From CAJBIL01 sp044359525 (GTDB lineage Bacteria > Pseudomonadota > Gammaproteobacteria > Burkholderiales > Rhodocyclaceae): a stretch of DNA of 11,489 nucleotides. The stretch spans positions 1-11,489 of the forward strand of contig JBIKLY010000099.1 of NCBI GenBank assembly GCA_044359525.1. The letters are read 5' to 3'. The position numbers and the translations under genes are program-made. The notes below the pieces were generated by a model. That model made no database searches. It worked only from the letters and a program-made list of their open reading frames with translations, and was not told where the DNA came from. How positions within the stretch are numbered: the stretch's first letter is position 1; the number at the start of each line of letters is the position of its first letter. Below, in pieces: positions 1 through 5,117 of the stretch.

Positions 1-966
1 GCGTAAGGCGGTTTTTGAGCTGAATTGCCAGTAGGGGCCGAGGGTGAAGCGGTCGGTGCTGTGGTGGGTGCTGTTGAGGGTCTGGTAGCTGCCGAGCTCG
101 CGTGCGAGCGTTGCGACCAGGAAGGTCTTGCCGGAGATGTTCCAGTTGGCGTTGAGGTTGCCGACGATGCCGGCGTAGTCGAAGTCGAGCCCGGCTTTGT
201 TGTTGTGTTGGCGATCCAGGTAGGCGAGACGGGCGTCGAGGCGGGTTTTGCCGGTCAGCGCCCAGATCAGGCGAACTTCGTTTTCGTTTTCATCGAAATT
301 ATCCGGCGCCGGGTTGAGCGGTGCGCGGTTGAAGTAGTCACCGCGCCCGCTACGGGCGATGTAGCTGAGCGTGCTGCCGGAGGGGAAGATGTGGCGCAGG
401 CCGGCTTCGGTCCGATCAACACGATTGTCGGCTTCGCCACGGACGATCTGGCTGTTCTCGGTGGTGTATTGCGACACGCCGCCGAGGAGGTGCCAGGAGC
501 CGCTCAGGTCGGCAACGGCGTCGAAGCGGATGTTGTCGCGCGTGTTGAGGTTGCGAATGGTCCGGTTGGTGATGTCGGTAAAGCTGTTCAGCGATTCGTT
601 GTGCTCGGTGCTCAGGTTGCCGTGCAGGTAGGGCGTGATGCTCCAGAGCCAGGCGGCTTTGTAGGGCTTGGCGCTGTAGCTGAGGTAACTGAAATTTTGA
701 TAGCGGTAGTCGACCAGGCTGGCTTCAAGCTCGAATCGCTGCAGCGAGTAGGGTTTGCTGACCTTGAGCTTGAGCGAGGTGACGGTGATTTCTTCCTTTT
801 CCGGGCGGGCATTGGACGGTACGCGGAAGAGGTTGTCGTCGTGCATGCGGGTCGCACCGGCAATCAGGTTGATCGTGTCGTCGGCGTCAGCGGCGGCGGG
901 CCGGGCGTTGAGCAGCAGCGGCATGCTCAATGCGACGATTAGCCAGAGGTGACGACGTGTTTGCAT
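1..966 (-). CDS. epsL: EpsL-like outer-membrane polysaccharide protein (XrtB/PEP-CTERM locus), 3' end cut off
   Basis: The minus-strand frame is open from ATG at 966 to the window edge (322 codons, no stop), so only the N-terminal part is present. The product starts MQTRRHLWLIVALSMPLLLN, a typical Sec signal peptide with likely cleavage after the Ala-rich ARPAAA. The mature part reads as an outer-membrane beta-barrel: it has alternating polar/aromatic short strands (for example LEASLVDYRYQNFSYLSY, then ARLAYLDRQ) and turns rich in Asn, Asp and Gly. EpsL proteins of exosortase-B exopolysaccharide loci look like this and are thought to act in polysaccharide passage or assembly at the outer membrane. 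The start lies only 4 nt after the stop of the preceding nucleotide-binding gene and has no clear ribosome binding site, suggesting translational coupling. The family call rests on recalled sequence style plus the epsA and sugar-transferase neighbours. A generic beta-barrel is the alternative. Confidence 0.8.
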   Translation of the reverse strand, partial: MQTRRHLWLIVALSMPLLLNARPAAADADDTINLIAGATRMHDDNLFRVPSNARPEKEEITVTSLKLKVSKPYSLQRFELEASLVDYRYQNFSYLSYSAKPYKAAWLWSITPYLHGNLSTEHNESLNSFTDITNRTIRNLNTRDNIRFDAVADLSGSWHLLGGVSQYTTENSQIVRGEADNRVDRTEAGLRHIFPSGSTLSYIARSGRGDYFNRAPLNPAPDNFDENENEVRLIWALTGKTRLDARLAYLDRQHNNKAGLDFDYAGIVGNLNANWNISGKTFLVATLARELGSYQTLNSTHHSTDRFTLGPYWQFSSKTALR

Positions 967-970
967 CGGT

Positions 971-1498
971 TTAGATTGATGCGCCGACAATGGTTGGCAG
1001 CATGCGCGTGGTGGCGTCGCGCAGGCGGCAGGTCATCAGCTGGAGGAGGATGAGCAGGACTTTGTTGCCCAGTCGCGGATGATCAACGAGGATTTCGTTG
1101 AGGCCGCCGCGGGTGAGGACGGCAAAGTCGGTCGGCTCGGTGGTGACGCAGCTGGCAAAGCGCCGTTGCCCGTCGACGAGTGACATTTCGCCGACAAAGC
1201 CGCCCGGGCCGACGTGAGCGACGATTTTTTTGTCGCTTTCGCCGTAGGCTTTTACAACGTCAATCCGGCCGGTGAGGATGACGATCAGGAAGTCGCCCGG
1301 GTTGTTTTCGTCAAGAATGCTGGCACTGCTGGGCGCACCAAAACATTCCATGTACTCGCAAAGCGCAGCGCACTCGGTGGCGGTGAAGCCTTCAAACGGG
1401 GCGAGTGTTTTGACGACTTCCAGAATCTCGTCGACAAAACCGGAAGCACTGCCAAGGTGCTCGAGATCGGGAAACATCGGGATGGATGAACGGGGCAT
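971..1498 (-). CDS. Stand-alone cyclic-nucleotide-binding (CRP-like effector) domain protein in the eps operon
   Basis: A 175-residue protein made of a single cNMP-binding beta-roll at about residues 30-150. Visible hallmarks are PGDFLIVILTGRIDVV (67-82), as in the CAP roll, and the phosphate-binding-cassette-like GGFVGEMSL (99-107) followed by DGQRRFAS (109-116). The C-terminal helix (about 140-165) would be the start of the CRP dimer helix. No helix-turn-helix domain follows, so it is unlikely to bind DNA by itself. In CAP the Arg of the cassette is followed by Ser; here Arg113 is followed by Phe114, so the ligand may differ or binding may be lost. The start is supported by GGAAG five nt upstream of the ATG. 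It sits between the sugar transferase (57-nt gap) and epsL (4-nt gap), so it is probably co-transcribed with them. Inferred role: a nucleotide-responsive or structural accessory of polysaccharide export. Confidence 0.85.
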   Translation of the reverse strand: MPRSSIPMFPDLEHLGSASGFVDEILEVVKTLAPFEGFTATECAALCEYMECFGAPSSASILDENNPGDFLIVILTGRIDVVKAYGESDKKIVAHVGPGGFVGEMSLVDGQRRFASCVTTEPTDFAVLTRGGLNEILVDHPRLGNKVLLILLQLMTCRLRDATTRMLPTIVGASI

Positions 1499-1555
1499 TG
1501 GTACTTCCAGTTATGAATATGTCAGTGAGTTAAATGATGGGGACGGTTTGGTGGC

Positions 1556-2977
1556 TCAGTAAGCCGCCTGGTCCTTGAAGACGACGAGCACGGTCTTCAG
1601 GATGATGTGGATATCGAGTGACAGGGACCAGTTGCGCAAATAATCAAGATCATAATCGATACGCGCCTGCATCTTGTCGAGCGTCTCGGTTTCGCCACGA
1701 TAGCCGTTGACCTGCGCCCAGCCGGTAATGCCGGGCTTGACCTTGTGCCGGATCATGTAGCCCTTGATCAGCTTGCGATACAGCTCATTGTGGGCAACGG
1801 CATGGGGGCGCGGGCCGACAATGCTCATTCGCCCTTGCAGGACGTTGACAAACTGCGGTAGCTCGTCGAGCGAACTTTTGCGCAGGAAGGCGCCTAGCGG
1901 GGTGATCCGTTTGTCGTTCTTTTTGGCTTGATTGATGGCGTCGCCGTCTTCGCACACGCTCATCGAGCGAAATTTGTAGACGAGGATTTCTTCGCCGTCG
2001 AGGCCGTAGCGTCGCTGTTTGAAGATGATCGGGCCGGGCGAGCCGAGTTTCACGGCGATGGCAATGATCAGCAGAATGGGTGAGATGAGCAGCAGGATGA
2101 GGATCGAGAGGGTGACGTCGCTGACGCGCTTGACTACGCCGCTGGCGCCGGTGAAGGGCGTTTCGCAAACGGAGATGATCGGCATGCCGCACACGGATCC
2201 GGTGCGCCCCTGGATGAGGTCGGTGACGAACATGTCGGGCACAAAATAGATCGAGGCGGTGGTGTCTTTCAGCTCGTCGAGCACCTGCAGGATGCGGGGC
2301 TGCGAAGCCATCGGCAAGGACAGGTAGATGAGCTGAATGCGGCTTTCCTTGACGAATTTTTGCAGTTCGTTGAGTTTGCCAAGCAGCATGGCGTGCCCGG
2401 TCTGGTCGAGCCGGCCCAGTTCGCGGTCGTCAAAGAAACCGGCCATTTCGATGCGTGAATAACGCGTTCCGCTGATCCGGCCGGCGAGCGCCATGCCTTG
2501 ATCATTCATGCCGACGATGATGGCGCGCTGTGGCGGGCCCTGCAATGCGAGCAATGAAGGCGCGAGCGCGCGAAATGCCAGGTGTGCGCCAATCTGGCTG
2601 AGCGGCGCGGCCCACAGCCAGGTGAGGAGAACCGGGTTCGAAAATGCCTGGCGGTAGTGCGCGGCAAAAGCCAGGAATGCAAGCAGGCCGGCGATCCATA
2701 ACCAGCTCAAGACAATATCGATACACATCCGCCCGAGTGATGCCTGCAGGCGGGACGTACCCGGAAAAGTGAGCGCGAAAACGATCACCGAAAGAATCAG
2801 GTAAAAGGGTAACAACTCGCCTTCGTGGCTGATCGCGATGGCCCACAGCGATATCGCGACAATGGCCGGGTCAAGAATGGCTTCGATAACGCTGAGCAGG
2901 TTGTCTTTTCCAAGCGGACCGTTGGCGCGCCGCGAGGCGACGGATGCAGCCGGGCCGAGCGCCTTAGCTTCCAGCAT
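1556..2977 (-). CDS. Undecaprenyl-phosphate glucose phosphotransferase, WcaJ/EpsB-like
   Basis: Polyisoprenyl-phosphate hexose-1-phosphate transferase, which starts exopolysaccharide repeat-unit synthesis by moving a sugar-1-phosphate (usually glucose) from the UDP-sugar to undecaprenyl phosphate at the inner membrane. With this start it has 473 residues, a usual length for WcaJ-type enzymes. Four hydrophobic segments lie at about 27-49, 57-73, 85-105 and 115-135. A Rossmann-like region follows (RAIIVGMNDQG, 151-161). The bacterial sugar transferase domain starts near KRVSDVTLS (283) with a membrane-inserting hydrophobic stretch, GPIIFKQRRYG, YKFRSMS, the catalytic-type Asp371-Glu372 in SSLDELPQ, SIVGPRPH and KPGITGWAQVNGYRGET. 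An upstream in-frame ATG at 3037 would add 20 residues (493 in all) but would overlap epsA by 74 nt. ATG 2977 overlaps epsA by 14 nt and was preferred, although neither has a strong ribosome binding site. The adjacent epsA and epsL place it in exopolysaccharide synthesis. Confidence 0.93.
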   Translation of the reverse strand: MLEAKALGPAASVASRRANGPLGKDNLLSVIEAILDPAIVAISLWAIAISHEGELLPFYLILSVIVFALTFPGTSRLQASLGRMCIDIVLSWLWIAGLLAFLAFAAHYRQAFSNPVLLTWLWAAPLSQIGAHLAFRALAPSLLALQGPPQRAIIVGMNDQGMALAGRISGTRYSRIEMAGFFDDRELGRLDQTGHAMLLGKLNELQKFVKESRIQLIYLSLPMASQPRILQVLDELKDTTASIYFVPDMFVTDLIQGRTGSVCGMPIISVCETPFTGASGVVKRVSDVTLSILILLLISPILLIIAIAVKLGSPGPIIFKQRRYGLDGEEILVYKFRSMSVCEDGDAINQAKKNDKRITPLGAFLRKSSLDELPQFVNVLQGRMSIVGPRPHAVAHNELYRKLIKGYMIRHKVKPGITGWAQVNGYRGETETLDKMQARIDYDLDYLRNWSLSLDIHIILKTVLVVFKDQAAY

Positions 2978-3770
2978 GGTTGGCACTCTGGGCAAACTTT
3001 GCGAACTTGGCGACGGCTTGTGTTCTGTTGAAGGCATCGAGTTTCTTGAAAATGCGCTGCAGATGATTTTTGACGGTGAATGCGCTGATGTCGAGAATGC
3101 TGCCGATTTCGTGGTTGGTCTTGCCTTTTTTGACCCAGTCCATGATTTCTATTTCACGATCGCTTAGCCCGTGGTCTTCCCCGTTACCCAGAGCTTCCTG
3201 CATAACCGGCTTGGCGGTTTGTTGCCGAGGCAGATGAGCAACTTGACGCAGCGCAACATCTAGATACGGTAACAGTATTTCCAGTGCCGCACAGGTGGAT
3301 CCACTTGGGTCTTCCTTGGCGCTGAAAATGACGTACAGGCAGTCGTGACGACCGCGTTCATCGCTGATTCCGTGTACCAGTGACGAACGCATGCCCTGCA
3401 ATGCGTCGCCCAGCGCACACTGCAAGCCGCTGTCCTCCAGCAGAAATCCGGCCTCGCCGACACCGAGTGCATAAGGCTTTTTCCCCAGTTCAATCCAGCG
3501 CTCAAAAAGCCCGCGTAGCAATGGATTAAGGGTTTCCGGGCTGGATTGATCCGTCCGGACGCCAGGCATGGCCGAGACAATGTCGTGGTGAATCAGGCCA
3601 AGATGGAAATCCCCCCACGCAGCCACCATGATCTGGTGTGGCAGGTAGTGCTGGACATCGCCCTGCAGCCATTTCAGGAGATCAAAATGACGGCGAACAG
3701 CAATTGCCTCTTCGATGAGCCTTGAGTACGGCTGGATGTCCTCAACAGAAAACGAGGAAAAAAATCCCAT
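2964..3770 (-). CDS. epsA: EpsA-type LuxR-family transcriptional regulator of the exopolysaccharide locus
   Basis: A 268-residue regulator with a C-terminal LuxR/GerE helix-turn-helix at about residues 199-257: GLSDREIEIMDWVKKGKTNH, then EIGSILDISAFTVKNHLQRI (221-240) and KKLDAFNRTQAVAK. The N-terminal part (RRHFDLLKWLQGDVQHYLPH, 26-45, then MVAAWGDF, 48-55) is the type found in EpsA regulators of XrtB/PEP-CTERM exopolysaccharide loci. It shows neither a receiver domain nor an obvious acyl-homoserine-lactone pocket. It is the first gene of the eps operon and overlaps the sugar transferase gene by 14 nt. The ATG at 3770 has no Shine-Dalgarno in the AT-rich TTGAATTAAAAAACT before it, but the next Met (residue 48) would delete conserved sequence. 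It probably controls its own operon; a TATAAT box and a 22-bp dyad lie upstream. The signal it senses cannot be read from the sequence. Confidence 0.9.
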   Translation of the reverse strand: MGFFSSFSVEDIQPYSRLIEEAIAVRRHFDLLKWLQGDVQHYLPHQIMVAAWGDFHLGLIHHDIVSAMPGVRTDQSSPETLNPLLRGLFERWIELGKKPYALGVGEAGFLLEDSGLQCALGDALQGMRSSLVHGISDERGRHDCLYVIFSAKEDPSGSTCAALEILLPYLDVALRQVAHLPRQQTAKPVMQEALGNGEDHGLSDREIEIMDWVKKGKTNHEIGSILDISAFTVKNHLQRIFKKLDAFNRTQAVAKFAKFAQSANHAGS

Positions 3771-3864
3771 AGTTTTTTAATTCAACCAGTTGTGCGCGAG
3801 TGAGGTAGGGCCTGATCGACTTTCACCGCTGCAGATAATGTGCTGTTTTTGATTTTAGCTGCGG

Positions 3865-3870
3865 ATTATA
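3865..3870 (-). promoter_or_regulatory. Candidate -10 box of the epsA promoter
   Basis: On the minus strand this is a perfect TATAAT, about 95 nt upstream of the epsA ATG. It predicts a start near 3858 and a leader of about 88 nt. No recognisable -35 hexamer is present at 16-18 nt spacing (TCCCTT occupies the 17-nt position), as expected of an activator-dependent sigma-70 promoter. A sigma-54 reading of the nearby TTGGC was tested and fails at the -12 GC. The leader does not match a c-di-GMP riboswitch core that I can recognise. Confidence 0.45.
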
Positions 3871-3905
3871 GGCCCCGATTTTAGAAAAAGGGAGCCAATC
3901 CACGC

Positions 3906-3927
3906 GATTAGTCCATTCGAACTAATC
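3906..3927. promoter_or_regulatory. 22-bp dyad upstream of epsA, candidate operator
   Basis: GATTAGT (3906-3912) and ACTAATC (3921-3927) are perfect 7-bp inverted arms separated by 8 bp. The centre is at 3916.5, about 58 bp upstream of the start predicted from the TATAAT box, close to where class I activators bind. Length and symmetry would suit a LuxR-type or CRP-type dimer. No binding protein can be assigned from sequence; EpsA is the natural candidate. Confidence 0.35.
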
Positions 3928-3969
3928 CTTAAGTAATAGATAGTTACAATAAATCGCTGCAATGCAACA

Positions 3970-3989
3970 AATTAAATAGGGTCAGACTC
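3970..3989 (+). repeat. Repeat copy R1 (TAGGGTCAGACTC family)
   Basis: AATTAAATAGGGTCAGACTC is followed after 3 nt by an identical 20-mer (R2, 3993-4012), giving a 23-nt direct repeat. It is the outermost of six copies of the 13-nt core between 3970 and 5116. R1 lacks an inverted partner of its own and lies about 200 nt upstream of epsA. Confidence 0.85.
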
Positions 3990-3994
3990 AAAAA

Positions 3995-4045
3995 TTAAAT
4001 AGGGTCAGACTCGATTAAAAATTAATCGAGTCTGACCCTATTTAA
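3995..4045. repeat. Perfect inverted repeat pair R2/R3, hairpin directly 3' of the zinc-ribbon gene
   Basis: The arm at 3995-4018 (starting TTAAATAGGGTCAGACTC) is perfectly complementary to 4022-4045, giving a 24-bp stem with a formal 3-nt loop. The stem ends 8 nt beyond the stop codon of the minus-strand zinc-ribbon gene. On the minus strand it is followed by TTTTTG, so it may terminate or stabilise that transcript. The arms are two copies of the local repeat family in opposite orientation, as in REP doublets. Structure is seen directly; the function is inferred. Confidence 0.85.
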
Positions 4046-4053
4046 ACCTTTAC

Positions 4054-4815
4054 TCAATTACGTCGCAGCAGGTTCCAGACGGCTTCGACACCACCGGTCA
4101 CCAGGTCGGTGATGTCGCTTTCCAGTACCGACTTCGACTTCGATTTGCGACGCTCAAGCGCGCTTTGAGATTTCAGTCGTTCGCTGGCCAGCAGCGCGTC
4201 GGCAAAGGCGTGCGGGTCGGTACGCTCCTGTCGCTGGGCTTTGTCTCCGTAGCCGGCCAGTGCCTCACGGACAGCATCCGGGTCGAGGATGACAATGGGT
4301 GAGCGGCAGTGCCCGCAGGCGTTTTCGCGGCGGATGTCGACCGGGGCACCGCAACCGGAGCAGCGGATGACCTGCACCTGTTTTGCCATTTCCTCGATCT
4401 CGGCGCCGTTGAGCTGACGAACGAAGCCCTTTTCCGACATGAAGGTCGAGAAGGAATTGAAGCGGCCATGCTTTTGCGGGCAGCGGTGATAGGCGAAATG
4501 GCCGTTGCGCGTGCGGTCGAGGCCGTGGAGCAATGTTTCCTTGCAGCGAGGGCAGTTCAGGACGTCACGCCAGGGCTGGCGCTGATCGTCGTGGTGCTCG
4601 TGCAGCAAGCGGAAGAGCTCGAGGACGCCGGCTGGCGCCAGTTGAGCGCTTTCGAAATCGTCGAACCAGATGCCTTGGCAGGGAAAGCAGATATCAAGGG
4701 TGATTTCGCCGTGCAGCTGGCGCTTGAAGCGGTGAGCTTGCATTGGCGCGCTACAGGACGGGCAGGGCGCACCCAGTGTGGTTACCGTCTTGTGTCCGCT
4801 ATCTTTCGTTTCCAT
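4054..4815 (-). CDS. Multi-zinc-ribbon protein with N-terminal TFIIB-type zinc finger, function unknown
   Basis: A 253-residue soluble protein with three putative metal sites. The first is CPSC (18-21) with CFPC (43-46) in a zf-TFIIB-like context ending GIWFDDFE. The second is CPRC (88-91) with Cys112 and possibly His116. The third is CSGC (152-155) with CGHC (167-170), followed by RSPIVILDP. The C-terminal part (about 185-253) is charged and helical (ERRKSKSKSV) and ends in a hydrophobic/basic tail. No catalytic motif was recognised; nucleic-acid or protein binding is possible but unproven. The start at 4815 has a weak GGAA upstream; upstream sequence includes TAGAAT in an AT-rich stretch but no convincing -35. 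Repeat copies flank the gene on both sides (R4 upstream, the R2/R3 hairpin downstream), and it separates tRNA-Arg from the eps operon, so it may be a later insertion. Confidence 0.85.
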   Translation of the reverse strand: METKDSGHKTVTTLGAPCPSCSAPMQAHRFKRQLHGEITLDICFPCQGIWFDDFESAQLAPAGVLELFRLLHEHHDDQRQPWRDVLNCPRCKETLLHGLDRTRNGHFAYHRCPQKHGRFNSFSTFMSEKGFVRQLNGAEIEEMAKQVQVIRCSGCGAPVDIRRENACGHCRSPIVILDPDAVREALAGYGDKAQRQERTDPHAFADALLASERLKSQSALERRKSKSKSVLESDITDLVTGGVEAVWNLLRRN

Positions 4816-4846
4816 TGGAAAATTCCACGTCGCAGCGTTTCGGAAT

Positions 4847-4871
4847 TTAAATAGGGTCAGACTCCATTTAA
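4847..4871 (+). repeat. Repeat copy R4 in the leader of the zinc-ribbon gene
   Basis: TTAAAT, then the 13-nt AGGGTCAGACTCC, then ATTTAA: a small stem-loop unit of 25 nt with complementary 6-nt arms. It lies between the tRNA-Arg gene and the zinc-ribbon start codon. The stretch at 4866-4900 is unusually AT-rich (TTCTATTTTATTTTTTTTAA) against GC-rich neighbours. No other feature was seen in 4816-4906. Confidence 0.8.
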
Positions 4872-4906
4872 TTCTATTTTATTTTTTTTAATATCGAGGG
4901 GGATTT

Positions 4907-4983
4907 TGGTGCGCCTGACTGGATTCGAACCAGTGACCCCTGCCTTCGGAGGGCAGTACTCTATCCAGCTGAGCTACAGGCGC
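4907..4983 (-). tRNA. tRNA-Arg, anticodon CCG
   Basis: Read on the minus strand it begins GCGCCTG, which pairs perfectly with CAGGCGC at the 3' end, followed by discriminator A and an encoded CCA (77 nt in all). The D-arm carries TAGCTCAGCTGGATAGAG. The anticodon stem CTGCC/GGCAG encloses the loop CTCCGAA with anticodon CCG, which reads the Arg codon CGG. The T-arm has the usual GGTTCGAATCC. It appears to be a single-gene unit with its own promoter between rep and the zinc-ribbon gene. tRNA 3' ends are common integration sites, but no integrase or duplicated tRNA end is visible. Confidence 0.97.
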
Positions 4984-4995
4984 GCAGAGCGCAGG

Positions 4996-5024
4996 AGCAT
5001 AGCTGTTTTGCCTCGATTAGTCCA
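4996..5024 (-). promoter_or_regulatory. Likely promoter of tRNA-Arg
   Basis: On the minus strand, TGGACT (5024-5019) and TATGCT (5001-4996) are spaced by 17 nt, each matching the sigma-70 consensus at 4 of 6 positions. Transcription would start near 4989, a few nt before the mature tRNA end. The segment after the -10 is GC-rich (CCTGCGCTCTGCG), as is common in stable-RNA promoters under stringent control. Confidence 0.5.
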
Positions 5025-5047
5025 TCACGACAAGCGTTAAGGAGCCG

Positions 5048-5116
5048 TTAAGTAGGGTCAGACTCCACTTAATCGCCATTTGAACGGCAAATTAAATCGA
5101 GTCTGACCCTACTTAA
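5048..5116. repeat. Inverted repeat pair R5/R6 directly 3' of rep
   Basis: TTAAGTAGGGTCAGACTC (5048-5065) is perfectly complementary to 5099-5116, an 18-bp stem enclosing 33 nt. Inside the loop, TTAAT (5069-5073) pairs with ATTAA (5091-5095) and GCC (5075-5077) with GGC (5086-5088), so a long branched or extended hairpin is possible. The outer arm ends 1 nt beyond the rep stop codon. There is no T-tract, so a role in mRNA 3'-end protection is as likely as termination. It belongs to the same family as R1-R4 but carries AGT where those have AAT. Confidence 0.85.
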
Positions 5117-5117
5117 A

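Noticed and set aside
25..942. 305-codon plus-strand open frame
   Set aside because: It is antisense to the epsL frame, whose product has a signal peptide and barrel-like sequence. The plus-strand product is a low-complexity Val/Gly/Ala/Glu shadow of GC-rich codon use.
3771..3858. Riboswitch in the epsA leader (c-di-GMP type considered)
   Set aside because: The leader lacks the conserved GEMM core and shows only a few short complementary words.
3878..3900. Sigma-54 promoter for epsA (TTGGC on the minus strand)
   Set aside because: The required GC at the -12 element is CT here, and the better-supported TATAAT box lies just downstream.
3970..4045. CRISPR array
   Set aside because: The repeats are few, change orientation and have no regular unique spacers; no cas gene is present.
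4844..5116. Prophage or integrative-element attachment site at tRNA-Arg
   Set aside because: There is no integrase, no direct duplication of the tRNA 3' end and no phage genes; only REP-like repeats surround the tRNA.
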